Positions 26,829 to 35,796 of a stretch of DNA of 36,679 nt are shown here, in pieces (within the stretch, counting starts at the first letter, position 1; every line of letters starts with the position of its first letter). The stretch is from Synechococcaceae cyanobacterium (GTDB taxonomy: Bacteria; Cyanobacteriota; Cyanobacteriia; PCC-6307; Cyanobiaceae), in contig CANHMF010000008.1 in NCBI GenBank assembly GCA_947461705.1, forward strand, positions 1-36,679. The letters are read 5' to 3'. Made by a program: the position numbers and the translations under genes. Under the pieces are notes generated by a model. It did no database searches. It had not been told where the DNA came from and saw only the letters and a program-made list of their open reading frames with translations.

Positions 26829-27496
26829 GGTCCGGGTGCCCGCAGGGCCTGCATCAGGGCCACGCCACGGCTGGTACCCAGGCGGCCGGCCCCGGCCTCC
26901 ACCAGTTCGATCGCCTGCTCCAGGGTGCCAATGCCACCCGAGGCCTTCACGGCTGCCCGGCCGCGGGCCAGGTCCCGCAGCCGCTGCACCTGCGCCACGG
27001 TGGCGGCCGGACCGAAGCCGCTGCCGGTTTTCAGAAAGGTGGCCCCCACGTCGATCGAGGCCTCCACCGCCAGCTCCAGGGCCGCTGGGTCGAGGCGACC
27101 CACCTCCAGGATCACCTTCACCGGCAGCCCCAGTTCCACGATCACCGCGAGGTCCTGGCAGAAGCTGCTGCTGTCGGCGTCGGCCAGGGCGCCGAAATCG
27201 GGCACCACATCCAGTTCCTCGGCGCCGGCGGCGGCGGCCCACTCGGCCTCGGCTTGCTTGATCGCTGGCGGCACGGCTCCGAAGGGGAAGCCCACCACGC
27301 TGATCAGCTTGGGACCGCGGCCGCCACTGGGGCCCAGGCGCTCCCGGGCCGCCGGCAGCCAGCGGGAGGCCACACACACCCCGGCAAAGCCGAAGTGGCG
27401 GGCCTCATCGCAGCAGCGCTCGATCGCCTCCCGTCCCTGGTGGGGATCGAGCAGGGCGTGGTCGATCAGCGAAGCCAGATCAGGAAGGTCGCGCAA
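26825..27496 (-). CDS. deoC: Deoxyribose-phosphate aldolase
   Basis: DeoC splits deoxyribose-5-phosphate to acetaldehyde and glyceraldehyde-3-phosphate. The 223-residue TIM barrel shows IDHALLDP at the start, VVGFPFGAV, Asp96 (ELDVVPD), the Schiff-base Lys156 in FLKTGSGFG, and Lys184 in VKASGGIG. All catalytic residues are in place. The start is a TTG at 27496; no better ATG or GTG is available in frame. It lies 32 bp after hpf on the same strand and its end overlaps recO by 4 nt. Confidence 0.96.
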   Translation of the reverse strand: MRDLPDLASLIDHALLDPHQGREAIERCCDEARHFGFAGVCVASRWLPAARERLGPSGGRGPKLISVVGFPFGAVPPAIKQAEAEWAAAAGAEELDVVPDFGALADADSSSFCQDLAVIVELGLPVKVILEVGRLDPAALELAVEASIDVGATFLKTGSGFGPAATVAQVQRLRDLARGRAAVKASGGIGTLEQAIELVEAGAGRLGTSRGVALMQALRAPGP

Positions 27497-27528
27497 GAGG
27501 GGAGCAGGGCCGAGCAGACCCTGGATTC

Positions 27529-28116
27529 TCAGGCCTTGGCCTGGATCACGCCGAAGCCGCCGTGGTTGCGTCGGTACACCACCTGCAGCTCGCCGGTCTT
27601 GTCGTCGCGGAAGAGGTAGAAATCGTGGTCGATCACATCGAGCTGGTGCAGGGCCTGATCGAGGCTCATCGCCGGCATGGCGAAATACTTGCGGCGCACC
27701 CCAGGGCTCGGCAGGCTGGCCTCTTTGCCGTCCAGCAGAGAACCACTCACCACGTCGTCGCCCACCAGCTCGGCGGTGCTGGGGGTGGCGCTGGCGTGAT
27801 GGCCGGGGCTGTGGTGATGATCGCCGTGGCGGTCCTTGTAGCGGCGCAGTTGGCGGCTGAGTTTGCTGGCCACCAGATCGATGCTGGCGTAGAGGTTCTC
27901 GCTGCGCTCCTGGGCGCGGATCACGGTGCCGTTGGCAAACACCGTGACCTCGGCGGTCTGTTGCGGCACCCGTGGATTGCGGGCCACCGAGAGGTGCACG
28001 TCCGCTTCCTTCACCATGCCATTGAAATGGCCGATGGCCCGCGAGAGCTTGTCTTCGGTGTAATCCCGGATGGCCGATGTGACCTCCAGATTGCGCCCGT
28101 GAATCAGCAGCTTCAT
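27529..28116 (-). CDS. hpf: Long-form ribosome hibernation promoting factor (LrtA type)
   Basis: Long HPF dimerises 70S ribosomes to 100S in stress or dark; in cyanobacteria the homologue LrtA is light-repressed. The 195-residue protein has the N-terminal S30AE domain (about 1-100: MKLLIHGRNLEVTSAIRDYT, then AEVTVFANGTVIRAQERSEN), a His-rich linker near 103-117 (HGDHHHSPGHHA) and the C-terminal dimerisation domain (about 138-195: RRKYFAMPAMSLDQALHQLD, GGFGVIQ). ATG 28116 begins the family sequence; an upstream ATG at 28188 would overlap lipB. It diverges from lipB across 47 bp. Confidence 0.95.
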   Translation of the reverse strand: MKLLIHGRNLEVTSAIRDYTEDKLSRAIGHFNGMVKEADVHLSVARNPRVPQQTAEVTVFANGTVIRAQERSENLYASIDLVASKLSRQLRRYKDRHGDHHHSPGHHASATPSTAELVGDDVVSGSLLDGKEASLPSPGVRRKYFAMPAMSLDQALHQLDVIDHDFYLFRDDKTGELQVVYRRNHGGFGVIQAKA

Positions 28117-28163
28117 CCCGTGGCTCCCAGGCAGTGGGGATGCCTCAACGCTAGGAACGGTGT

Positions 28164-28847
28164 GTGAATCCCACCACCAGTGACGCAATCTGTTTCCAAC
28201 CCCCGGGGCTGGTGGCGTTCCCGCAGGCCTGGGGCTGGCAGCAACAGCTGCAGCGCCGGCTGCTGGAGGGGCCCTCGGGTCCTGATGCGGTGCTGCTGCT
28301 GCAGCACCAGCCCTGTTACACGCTGGGTCGCGGGGCCGATCCCAGCTTCCTGGGCTTTGATCCCATGGCGCCGCCTGCGCCCCTGCACCGCATCGATCGC
28401 GGCGGTGAGGTGACCTTCCACGGCCCGGGCCAGCTGGTGCTCTATCCGGTGCTGAACCTGCAGCGCCATGGGGCCGACCTCCACCTCTATCTGCGGCAGC
28501 TGGAGGGGGCGGTGATCGATGTGCTGGCGGCCCTGGGCCTGCGGGGGGAGCGGATCGCGGGGCTCACCGGGGTGTGGCTTGACGGGTGCAAGGTGGCGGC
28601 CATCGGGGTGGGCGCGCGCCGCTGGATCAGCCAGCACGGCCTGGCCCTGAACGTGGACGGCGACCTCAGCGGCTTTGCCCAGGTGGTGCCCTGCGGCATC
28701 CGCGACCGGGCCGTGGGCAGGCTGGTGGACTGGCTGCCCCAGCTCACGCTGGCCACGGTGCAGCCGCTGCTGTTGCAGGCCTTTGCCCAACGGTTCAGCC
28801 TGCGTTTGCGCCCCCCCAGTCGCCAGGAGACCCTGCAGGGGTGGTAA
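28164..28847 (+). CDS. lipB: Octanoyl-[ACP]:protein N-octanoyltransferase
   Basis: LipB moves octanoyl from ACP to lipoyl domains, the first step of lipoate synthesis. The 227-residue protein has the signature [18 protein letters not shown] (79-96), the active-site Lys143 in GCKVAAIGV and catalytic Cys177 in VVPCGIRD. It starts at a GTG. The lipoylated protein PdhC is encoded about 2.6 kb downstream on the same strand. The acyl-activating enzyme gene follows at 32 bp. Confidence 0.96.
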   Translation: MNPTTSDAICFQPPGLVAFPQAWGWQQQLQRRLLEGPSGPDAVLLLQHQPCYTLGRGADPSFLGFDPMAPPAPLHRIDRGGEVTFHGPGQLVLYPVLNLQRHGADLHLYLRQLEGAVIDVLAALGLRGERIAGLTGVWLDGCKVAAIGVGARRWISQHGLALNVDGDLSGFAQVVPCGIRDRAVGRLVDWLPQLTLATVQPLLLQAFAQRFSLRLRPPSRQETLQGW

Positions 28848-28879
28848 GACCGGCCCAGCTCCATCCCCCCGCGCCAACC

Positions 28880-30853
28880 ATGGGCCACCTCCAGACCCCT
28901 GCAACCCCCCTGGCGGAGGTGCTCTGGAGCGGCAGCCGCCAGGATCAGCGGGCCTTGGCCCGGGGCAACGACTGGACCGATCTCACCGGGTTGGAGCAGC
29001 TCTGGGGGCGCCTGGCCGAGCGCTATGGCGACGCCACGGCCCTGGAGGCCCCCCATGCCAAGCCGCCGGAGCAGCTCAGCTTTCGCGAGCTGCACAGCCG
29101 CATTGAGCAGGTGGCCGCCGGCTTTGCCGCCCTGGGCGTGCGCCCCGGCGATGTGGTGGGCCTGTTTTCCGAGAACAGCCCCCGCTGGCTGGTGGCGGAT
29201 CAGGCTCTGATGCGCCTGGGCGCGGCCGATGCCGTGCGGGGCAGCAGTGCACCGGCCGAAGAGCTGCGTTACATCACCGCTGATTGCGGGGCCGTGGCCC
29301 TGGTGGTGGAAAGCGCCGAGCTGCTGGCCAGCCTCAGGCTCAGCAGTGCACTGCTGGGGCAGGTGCGCTTTGTGGTGCTCCTGCAGGGGGATCGCGGCTC
29401 AATCGTGCCGGTGGTGCCCTGTTACACCTGGGCTGAGCTGCTGGCCCGGGGTGCCCAGGCCCCGGCGCCGGCCTGGCCCGAGGGCGGCGAGCAGCGCCTG
29501 GCCACGGTGCTCTACACCTCTGGCACCACCGGGCAGCCGAAGGGCGTGCCGCTCAGCCACGCCAACCTGCTGCACCAGCTGCGCAACCTCGGCGTCGCCG
29601 TGGCCCCGCGCCCCGGCGACCGGGTGCTGAGTGTGCTGCCTATCTGGCATGCCTATGAGCGCACCGCCGAGTATTTCCTGCTGGCCTGCGGCTGCAAGCA
29701 GACCTACACCAGCCTCAAGCAGCTCCGGCCCGACCTGCAGCGGGTGCGTCCCCACTATCTGATCAGCGTGCCGAGGCTGTGGGAGGCGTTGCTGGGCGGA
29801 TTTGAAGATGCCCTGGGTGCCATGCCGGCCCCGCGCCAGGCGCTGCTCAAGCGGGCCCTGGCCGTGAGCCGTTTCCACTGCGCCCAGCGGCGCACCGCCC
29901 GCGATCTCACCCTCGCGCCCGAACCGCTGGGCCGCAAGCTGCTGGCGGCCGCTGGCACCCTGCTGAGCTGGCCCCTGCACGGCCTGGCCGCGCGGCTGTT
30001 CTGGCCCAAGGTGCGCCAGCAGCTGATCGGCGGACGTCTGCGCACGGCCATCAGTGGTGGCGGAGCCCTGGCCAGCCATGTGGATGGCTTCTTTGAGGCC
30101 ATCGGCATTGAACTGCTGGTGGGCTACGGCCTCACCGAAACCAGCCCGGTGCTCACCTGCCGGCGTGCCTGGAGCAACCGCCGCGGCAGTGCCGGCCAGC
30201 CGTTGCCGGGCACCGCGATCCGCATCGTGGATGGCGAGAGCGGCGTGGTGCGGCCCATCGGTGCCCGCGGCACGGTGCTGGCGAAGGGGCCCCAGGTGAT
30301 GGCTGGCTACTTCCGCAAGCCGGAGGCCAGTGCCCAGGTGCTGGATGGCGAGGGCTGGTTCGACACCGGCGATCTGGGCCACCTGCTGGCCGATGGAACC
30401 CTGGTGCTCACGGGCCGCGCCAAGGACACGATCGTGCTGAGCAGCGGCGAGAACATTGAGCCGGGGCCCCTCGAGGAGTGCCTGGTGGCCTGCAGCCTGG
30501 TGGAACAGGTGATGCTGGTGGGGCAAGACCGCAAGGCCCTCGGAGCCCTGGTGGTGCCGAAGGCGGAGGCCCTGGCGGCCTTTGCCCTGGAGCAGGGGCT
30601 GCAGCGGCCGGCCGCCTGGCCCGATGGCAGCCCGGCCGGAGGTGCGCCCGACCTGCTCAAGGCCTTCACCAGTCGTCTCAATCGTCGCTTGCAGGCCCGG
30701 GTGGGGTCGCGCCCCGATGAGCGCCTGGCGGGCGTGGCCCTGGTGGCGCCGTTCTCGATCGATAACGGCCTGCTCACCCAGACCCTCAAGCAGCGCCGGG
30801 ATCGCATCGCCCAACGCGATGCCGCCGCCATTGCGGCCCTCTACGGCCGCTGA
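28880..30853 (+). CDS. aas: Long-chain acyl-ACP/acyl-CoA synthetase (AMP-forming)
   Basis: A 657-residue member of the ANL superfamily. The AMP-binding motif is LYTSGTTGQPKG (211-222). Later motifs are LISVPRLWEALLGGFEDALG, LLVGYGLTETSPVLTCRR, WFDTGDLGHLLADGTLVLTG and GRAKDTIVLSSGENIEPGPL. Cyanobacteria usually have a single such enzyme, Aas, that re-activates free fatty acids by loading them on ACP. This makes acyl-ACP synthetase the best guess, but CoA use cannot be excluded. It lies 32 bp after lipB, which also handles acyl-ACP, so a lipid-linked operon is plausible. Confidence 0.88.
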   Translation: MGHLQTPATPLAEVLWSGSRQDQRALARGNDWTDLTGLEQLWGRLAERYGDATALEAPHAKPPEQLSFRELHSRIEQVAAGFAALGVRPGDVVGLFSENSPRWLVADQALMRLGAADAVRGSSAPAEELRYITADCGAVALVVESAELLASLRLSSALLGQVRFVVLLQGDRGSIVPVVPCYTWAELLARGAQAPAPAWPEGGEQRLATVLYTSGTTGQPKGVPLSHANLLHQLRNLGVAVAPRPGDRVLSVLPIWHAYERTAEYFLLACGCKQTYTSLKQLRPDLQRVRPHYLISVPRLWEALLGGFEDALGAMPAPRQALLKRALAVSRFHCAQRRTARDLTLAPEPLGRKLLAAAGTLLSWPLHGLAARLFWPKVRQQLIGGRLRTAISGGGALASHVDGFFEAIGIELLVGYGLTETSPVLTCRRAWSNRRGSAGQPLPGTAIRIVDGESGVVRPIGARGTVLAKGPQVMAGYFRKPEASAQVLDGEGWFDTGDLGHLLADGTLVLTGRAKDTIVLSSGENIEPGPLEECLVACSLVEQVMLVGQDRKALGALVVPKAEALAAFALEQGLQRPAAWPDGSPAGGAPDLLKAFTSRLNRRLQARVGSRPDERLAGVALVAPFSIDNGLLTQTLKQRRDRIAQRDAAAIAALYGR

Positions 30854-30900
30854 GCAGCGGGTGCGGCCAACCGACCGTTGACCCCGGTTCGCCGGGCTGA

Positions 30901-30919
30901 CAGCGTGGGCGCTGCTTTT
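30901..30919 (+). terminator. Weak hairpin with T tract after aas
   Basis: A 5-bp stem CAGCG/CGCTG (30901-30905 with 30910-30914) and a 4-nt loop are followed by CTTTTG. A separate CCCGG-TTCG-CCGGG hairpin lies just upstream (30883-30896). Together they could attenuate transcription between aas and ylqD. Both are short, so confidence is low. Confidence 0.35.
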
Positions 30920-30927
30920 GCTCTCCC

Positions 30928-31368
30928 ATGGCCGACGGCATCCTCTCGATCAAGCGCACGATCACCGTGCGGGCCGTGGTGACTCCCCGCTGGAAGGAGG
31001 ACGCGGAGCGGGAGCTCAGCAATGCCGTGGCCGGCAGCGATGCCCAGCTCTCCCAGCTGGAACAGGAGGGGCAGCAGTTGGTGGATGCGATTCGCAGCCA
31101 GAGCGCCAACCCCCTCGACCCCCGCGTTCAGGAGCAGGTGGCCTCGGTGCAGGAGCAGGTGGCGGCCAAGCGGGCCGAACTGGAGGAGCAGAAGCGGCAG
31201 CTGCTGGAGCAGCAGCGCCAGGTGCGTGATCTGGAGATGGAGCAGATCGTGGAGCAGGGCCAGCTGGAGAGCTTCACCGATGTGCGGGTGGGCGACAACC
31301 TGGTGGAGAAGCTCCAAGTGGCCGTGGTGGTGCGCGATGGCGTGATCGAGGCGATCGAGGGGGCCTGA
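30928..31368 (+). CDS. YlqD family coiled-coil protein
   Basis: A 146-residue, Glu/Gln-rich protein. It starts MADGILSIKRTITVRAVVTP and WKEDAERELSNAV, then has a long coiled coil (about 37-105, including VQEQVAAKRAELEEQKRQLL) and a small C-terminal strand-rich end (NLVEKLQVAVVVRDGVIEAI). This layout fits the YlqD family, which is shared by Bacillus and cyanobacteria and has no proven function. It lies between aas and pdhC. Confidence 0.75.
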   Translation: MADGILSIKRTITVRAVVTPRWKEDAERELSNAVAGSDAQLSQLEQEGQQLVDAIRSQSANPLDPRVQEQVASVQEQVAAKRAELEEQKRQLLEQQRQVRDLEMEQIVEQGQLESFTDVRVGDNLVEKLQVAVVVRDGVIEAIEGA

Positions 31369-31383
31369 GCTGTCCTGAGGGGC

Positions 31384-31412
31384 GGGGGGATCAAGCCACG
31401 TAAAATCCCCCC
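31384..31412 (+). promoter_or_regulatory. Exact inverted repeat around a TAAAAT box upstream of pdhC
   Basis: GGGGGGAT (31384-31391) and ATCCCCCC (31405-31412) are an exact 8-bp inverted repeat with a 13-nt loop. TAAAAT (31401-31406), a good -10 match, overlaps the right arm. The pdhC start lies 20 bp further. No good -35 was found. The element could be a promoter with an operator, or an RNA hairpin that affects readthrough from ylqD. Confidence 0.45.
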
Positions 31413-31432
31413 ACTTGCACGGCAGACCTCCG

Positions 31433-32779
31433 TTGGCCACCCACGAAATCTTCATGCCGGCCCTCTCCTCCACCATGACGGAGGGCAAGATCGTGGAGTG
31501 GCTGAAGAAGCCCGGCGATCCCGTCGCCCGCGGTGAGTCGGTGCTGGTGGTGGAGTCGGACAAGGCCGACATGGACGTGGAGTCGTTCAACGAGGGCTTC
31601 CTGGCCGCGGTGCTGATGCCCGCTGGCGGCACGGCTCCCGTGGGCGAAACCATTGGCCTGATCGTGGAAACCGAGGCCGAGATTGCCGAGGTGGCCGCGA
31701 AGGCCCCGGCGGCTCCAGCAGCGGCGTCGGCTCCCGCCCCGGTGGCCGCCGTTGCTCCTCCGACCAGCACAGCACCGGCCCCCGCGCCGGTCTCTGTTGC
31801 TGTTCCCGTGGCTGTTCCCGCGCCCTTGGCTGTTGCTGCGCCTGCTCCCGTGGCCTCTGGCCGTGTGGTGGCCTCGCCCCGCGCCAAGAAGCTGGCGAGT
31901 CAGCACGGCGTGGCTCTGGACAGCCTGCGGGGCAGCGGCCCCCATGGCCGTATTCAGGCCGAGGACGTAGAGCGGGCCCTGGGTCTCACCGTGGCGGTGC
32001 CCCGGGTGGCGGAAGGGTCCGGTCCTGCTGTTGTGGCTGCGGCTGGTAACGGTGCTGCCCTGGCGGCTTCCGCTCCTGCCGGTGAGGCCTTCGGCCGGCC
32101 GGGCGAGAGCGTGGGCTTCAACACCCTCCAGAACGCGGTGAACCGCAACATGGTGGCCAGCCTGCAGGTGCCCTGCTTCCGGGTGGGCTACACGATCACC
32201 ACCACCAAGCTCGATGCTTTCTACAAGCAGGTGAAGCCCAAGGGCGTCACCATGACGGCCCTGCTGGCCAAGGCGGTGGGCGTGGTGCTGGCGCGGCATC
32301 CCCAGGTGAACGCCGCCACCAGCGCCGATGGCAGTGCCATGAGCTTCCCCGCCGCCGTGAATGTGGCGGTGGCTGTGGCCATGGAAGACGGCGGCCTGAT
32401 CACCCCGGTGCTGGCCAACGCCGACAAGACCGACATCTATTCGATGGCTCGCAACTGGGCCGATCTGGTGGCCCGGGCCCGCAGCAAGCAGCTGCAGCCC
32501 GAGGAATACAGCACCGGCACCTTCACCCTCTCCAATCTGGGCATGTTCGGGGTGGATCGCTTCGACGCGATCCTGCCTCCCGGCACCGGCGCGATCCTGG
32601 CGGTGGCGGCCTCCCGGCCCACCGTGGTGGCCGGCAAGGACGGCTCCATCCGCGTGGCCAACCAGATGCAGGTGAACCTCACCTGCGACCACCGCACCAT
32701 CTACGGCGCCCATGCTGCCGCCTTCCTCAAGGACCTGGCCCAGCTGATTGAGACCAATCCGGAGAGCCTTGCCCTCTGA
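31433..32779 (+). CDS. pdhC: Pyruvate dehydrogenase E2, dihydrolipoyllysine acetyltransferase
   Basis: E2 is the core of pyruvate dehydrogenase and transfers acetyl from lipoate to CoA. From TTG 31433 the protein has 448 residues and starts [20 protein letters not shown]. Domains: one lipoyl domain with Lys44 ([12 protein letters not shown]), an Ala/Pro/Val linker (about 80-140), the E1/E3-binding domain ([20 protein letters not shown]), a second linker and the catalytic domain. The active-site His420 is in [12 protein letters not shown]; Tyr replaces the Asp of DHRxxDG, as in plastid-type E2. TTG 31415 or ATG 31454 are less likely starts. queA overlaps its 3' end. Confidence 0.95.
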   Translation: MATHEIFMPALSSTMTEGKIVEWLKKPGDPVARGESVLVVESDKADMDVESFNEGFLAAVLMPAGGTAPVGETIGLIVETEAEIAEVAAKAPAAPAAASAPAPVAAVAPPTSTAPAPAPVSVAVPVAVPAPLAVAAPAPVASGRVVASPRAKKLASQHGVALDSLRGSGPHGRIQAEDVERALGLTVAVPRVAEGSGPAVVAAAGNGAALAASAPAGEAFGRPGESVGFNTLQNAVNRNMVASLQVPCFRVGYTITTTKLDAFYKQVKPKGVTMTALLAKAVGVVLARHPQVNAATSADGSAMSFPAAVNVAVAVAMEDGGLITPVLANADKTDIYSMARNWADLVARARSKQLQPEEYSTGTFTLSNLGMFGVDRFDAILPPGTGAILAVAASRPTVVAGKDGSIRVANQMQVNLTCDHRTIYGAHAAAFLKDLAQLIETNPESLAL

Positions 32780-33926
32780 TTCGGCCGATCGGCAGCTGTC
32801 CAGCTACAACTTTGAGCTGCCGGAGGAGCGCATCGCCCAGCGGCCCGTGGAGCCCCGCCATGCGGCCCGGCTGCTGGTGGTCGATCCCGCCGGGCTGGGG
32901 CCCGATCCCCATGCCCGTCATCTGAGCGTGTGGGACCTCCAGGCGGAGCTCATGCCCGGCGACTTGTTGGTGGTCAACGACACCCGGGTGCTGCGGGCAC
33001 GGTTGGAGGCGCGCCGGCCCAGCGGCGGGGCGGTGGAGCTGCTCGTGCTCGAGCCCTGGCAGCCGCAACCCGGTGAGAGGCCTGTTCCCGGCCAATGGCT
33101 CTGCCTGGCGAAACCCGCCAAGAAGCTGCGGGCCGGCGACTGGCTTGAGGTGGTGGCGGAGGGCCAGCCGTCGCTGCCGGTGCAGGTGATCGGCAGCGAC
33201 CTCGCCACCGGCGGCCGCATCCTGCAGTTTCCGCCGGAGTGCAGCGATGCGGCCGCCCTCGAGCCGCTGCTGGTGCAGTACGGCGCCATTCCCCTGCCGC
33301 CCTACATCCACGAGCACGACGCCAGCGACAACGAGCGGTATCAGACCCGCTATGCCGCTCGCCCTGGAGCCGTGGCGGCCCCCACGGCGGGCCTGCACCT
33401 CAGCGATGAACTGCTGGCGGCGATCCGCGACCGCGGTGTGGAGCTGGCCACCACCACCCTGCACGTGGGCCTGGGCACCTTCCGGCCGGTGGAAACGGAA
33501 GATCTCAGCCAGCTGCAGCTGCACAGCGAGTGGGTGGAGGTGAGTCCGGAGCTGGTGGCGGCGGTCACGGCCTGCCACGCCCGTGGTGGCCGGGTGATCG
33601 CTATCGGCACCACGTCGGTGCGCAGCCTGGAGGCGGTGGCCCAGCTGCACGGTGGCGTGCTCCACCCCCACACCGGCCCGGTGAATCTGGTGATCCAACC
33701 CGGTTACCGCTTTGCCGTGGTGCAGGGGTTGCTCACCAATTTCCACCTGCCCAAGAGCTCTCTGCTGCTGCTTGTGAGTGCCCTGATCGGCCGTGAGCGC
33801 CTGTTGGCTCTCTACGCCGAGGCGATCGAGCGCCAGTACCGCTTCTTCTCCTACGGCGATGCGATGTGGATTCCGCCAGAGGCGGTGCTCAGCAGCGCGC
33901 AGCCAACGGCCTCAGCAAGGGGTTAG
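32769..33926 (+). CDS. queA: S-adenosylmethionine:tRNA ribosyltransferase-isomerase
   Basis: QueA adds the ribosyl group of SAM to preQ1 in tRNA, giving epoxyqueuosine. The 385-residue protein has [87 protein letters not shown] and [17 protein letters not shown], all family motifs. I chose TTG 32769, preceded by GGAGAG, giving an 11-nt overlap with pdhC; TTG 32748 is an alternative. It is followed by the sodB terminator on the opposite strand, which may serve both. Confidence 0.96.
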   Translation: MPSDSADRQLSSYNFELPEERIAQRPVEPRHAARLLVVDPAGLGPDPHARHLSVWDLQAELMPGDLLVVNDTRVLRARLEARRPSGGAVELLVLEPWQPQPGERPVPGQWLCLAKPAKKLRAGDWLEVVAEGQPSLPVQVIGSDLATGGRILQFPPECSDAAALEPLLVQYGAIPLPPYIHEHDASDNERYQTRYAARPGAVAAPTAGLHLSDELLAAIRDRGVELATTTLHVGLGTFRPVETEDLSQLQLHSEWVEVSPELVAAVTACHARGGRVIAIGTTSVRSLEAVAQLHGGVLHPHTGPVNLVIQPGYRFAVVQGLLTNFHLPKSSLLLLVSALIGRERLLALYAEAIERQYRFFSYGDAMWIPPEAVLSSAQPTASARG

Positions 33927-33945
33927 CCCCAGGCATGACGCCAAC

Positions 33946-33974
33946 AAAAAAGCCCCCGGGGTGTCCCCGGGGGC
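33946..33974 (-). terminator. Intrinsic terminator of sodB, possibly bidirectional
   Basis: A perfect 10-bp GC-only stem (GCCCCCGGGG at 33952-33961 with 33965-33974) with a TGT loop. On the minus strand it is followed by six T residues (33946-33951). It is 23 bp past the sodB stop. On the plus strand the stem lies 25 bp after queA but lacks a T tract. Confidence 0.88.
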
Positions 33975-33997
33975 CATGGCGAAGAGGAGCTGTGTGA

Positions 33998-34597
33998 TCA
34001 GGCAGCGGCCAGGTTGGCGGCCACGAAGTCCCAGTTCACCAGCTTCTCCAGGAAGGTGGTCATGTAGTCGGGGCGACGGTTCTGGTAGTCCAGGTAGTAG
34101 GCGTGCTCCCACACATCCATGGTGAGCAGGGCCGTCTGGCCGTGGGCTAGGGGCAGGTCGGCGTTGGGGGTCTTGGTCACCTTCAGGGTGCCGTTGTCCA
34201 GCACCAGCCAGGCCCAGCCGCTGCCGAACTGGGTGGCGCCGGCGGTCTTGAAGGCCTCCACGAAGGCCTCGAAGCTGCCGAAGTCGGCGTTGATCTTGTC
34301 GAGCAGGGCGCCGCTGGGGCTGCCGCCACCGCCGGGCTTGATGCACTGCCAGTAGAAGCTGTGGTTCCACACCTGGGCGGCGTTGTTGAACACCCCGGCC
34401 TTGCTGGCATCACCGGCCACGGCGGTGATGGTGTCTTCCAGGCTCTTGCCGTCCAGGTCGGTGCCGGCCACCAGGTTGTTGAGGTTGGTCACGTAGGCAG
34501 CATGGTGCTTGCCGTGGTGGAACTCCAGGGTCTGGCGGGAGATGTGGGGCTCGAGCGCGTCGAGGCCGTAGGGCAGCGCGGGCAGCGTGTGGGCCAT
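33998..34597 (-). CDS. sodB: Superoxide dismutase, iron type
   Basis: SodB converts superoxide to peroxide and oxygen. The 199-residue protein has metal ligands His27 ([10 protein letters not shown]), His79 (WNHSFYW), Asp161 and His165 ([11 protein letters not shown]). [11 protein letters not shown] is typical of iron rather than manganese enzymes. No signal peptide is present, so it is cytoplasmic. ATG 34597 starts the family sequence and is preceded by a purine-rich GGAGG-like stretch (CCCTCC on the plus strand). A TAGGAT box lies about 25 bp upstream. Confidence 0.97.
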   Translation of the reverse strand: MAHTLPALPYGLDALEPHISRQTLEFHHGKHHAAYVTNLNNLVAGTDLDGKSLEDTITAVAGDASKAGVFNNAAQVWNHSFYWQCIKPGGGGSPSGALLDKINADFGSFEAFVEAFKTAGATQFGSGWAWLVLDNGTLKVTKTPNADLPLAHGQTALLTMDVWEHAYYLDYQNRRPDYMTTFLEKLVNWDFVAANLAAA

Positions 34598-34622
34598 GGA
34601 GGGAGTCCGGTGAGCGGCCGGC

Positions 34623-34628
34623 ATCCTA
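34623..34628 (-). promoter_or_regulatory. Possible -10 box of sodB
   Basis: TAGGAT on the minus strand matches the -10 consensus at 4 of 6 positions; a weak TTTCGA lies 16 bp upstream as a possible -35. The distance to the sodB ATG is about 25 bp. Motif match only. Confidence 0.25.
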
Positions 34629-34678
34629 ACGATCGCTTCAGGTTTCGAAAGTCGGGAGAACCGGCCTGCCCGTTGGCC

Positions 34679-35311
34679 TCAACGGCCGATCTGCAGCAGT
34701 TCCACCTCGAAGATCAAGGTGGCGTTGGGGGGGATCACCCCGCCGGCGCCACGCTCGCCGTAGGCCAGGTCTGGGGGGATCACCAGTTTGCGCTTGCCGC
34801 CCACCTGCATGCCGGCCACGCCTTCATCCCAGCCCTTGATCACCCGGCCTGCTCCGAGGGGGAAGGAGAAGGGGCCGCGGCCGTAGCTGCTGTCGAACTC
34901 CTTGCCGTTTTCGAGGGTGCCGCGGTAATTCACCGACACGGTCTCGCCGGATGTGGCTTCAGGACCATTACCGATCACCAGGTCGGTGATGCGCAGGCCG
35001 CTGGGGGTCACGCGCTCTTTGGCGGCCACCAGCTCACCGCCAAGGGCATTGGCGCCGGAGTTGGCGATCTGATCGGGGGAGCCGGCGTCGTCGATGGCCA
35101 TGGCAAACAGGGTTGGGTTGGGATCTTCGGGATCCAGCTCGATCCGACCCGCCGTGGCGGTGCTGCTGCTCACCATCGCCGTGCTCAGCGCCGCTGTAGC
35201 GGCGGGATTCGGGCTGGCGGCCACCACCGTGGAGGGCGACACGAGCTGGCTCACGAGGGCCAGCAGCAGGCAGGCCACGCACACCGCCGAACTGATCAGG
35301 ATGTCGCGCAT
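34679..35311 (-). CDS. FKBP-type peptidyl-prolyl isomerase, exported or anchored
   Basis: A 210-residue protein with an N-terminal hydrophobic segment ([20 protein letters not shown]), an Ala/Ser/Pro-rich linker (about 30-100) and a C-terminal FKBP domain (103-209). The domain holds [20 protein letters not shown], with pocket residues Tyr129 and Asp140, and [20 protein letters not shown] with Trp161. It should help fold proteins in the periplasm or thylakoid lumen. ATG 35311 starts the signal segment. It lies 81 bp upstream of sodB on the same strand. Confidence 0.92.
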   Translation of the reverse strand: MRDILISSAVCVACLLLALVSQLVSPSTVVAASPNPAATAALSTAMVSSSTATAGRIELDPEDPNPTLFAMAIDDAGSPDQIANSGANALGGELVAAKERVTPSGLRITDLVIGNGPEATSGETVSVNYRGTLENGKEFDSSYGRGPFSFPLGAGRVIKGWDEGVAGMQVGGKRKLVIPPDLAYGERGAGGVIPPNATLIFEVELLQIGR

Positions 35312-35376
35312 GGGAGAGGGATCGAGCGGTCCGTGGGGGGATTCTGCCCCAGGGATTCCATGGGGCCGTCGCCCCC

Positions 35377-35736
35377 TCAATCGGGGATGTCGCTGAGGTC
35401 GCCGCCGGAGGGGCGCCCGCCGTTGTTGCGCAGCTGCCGCTCCAGGCGATCCAGGCGCCCGCGCAGTTCGTCCAGTTCCCGCTGCCGGGCCAGGCCCAGG
35501 TCCTGCAGCAGGTGATCGATGTTGCGTCCCACCTGGCGCTCCGTCTGCTTTTCCAGTTCGGGGTTCTCGCCCCGCAGGCTGCTGAGCACCTCTTCCACTA
35601 GGGCAGTGGCCTGGGCCGGATCGAGCCGGCCGCTGCTCACCCAGGCCTGGGTCACGCTGCGCAGGCGGTCAGCCACCAGGGAGGTGGTGCCGAGGCCCCG
35701 CAGGAGTAGCTGCTGGAGGGGATTGGCTGGATCCAT
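35377..35736 (-). CDS. Phasin-like helical protein
   Basis: A 119-residue, all-helical protein. It starts [20 protein letters not shown] and has a middle part ([20 protein letters not shown]) and a coiled-coil end ([20 protein letters not shown]), then a Gly-rich tail ending in DLSDIPD. Phasin or PHA-regulator-like annotation is common for such proteins; no PHA gene is visible here, so the function is open. It is 65 bp upstream of the FKBP gene and diverges from lnt. Confidence 0.6.
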   Translation of the reverse strand: MDPANPLQQLLLRGLGTTSLVADRLRSVTQAWVSSGRLDPAQATALVEEVLSSLRGENPELEKQTERQVGRNIDHLLQDLGLARQRELDELRGRLDRLERQLRNNGGRPSGGDLSDIPD

Positions 35737-35796
35737 GGCTGGCAAAGCGCCTTGGGTTCACAACCCAAACCATGGCGCTTCCTTAGGTTGCTGGCC

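Noticed and set aside
28117..28188. Upstream ATG at 28188 as hpf start
   Set aside because: It would add 24 residues unlike the family and overlap lipB; ATG 28116 matches the conserved N-terminus.
31391..32713. A 440-codon minus-strand frame opposite pdhC
   Set aside because: It is Gly/His/Arg-rich and antisense to a well-supported E2 gene.
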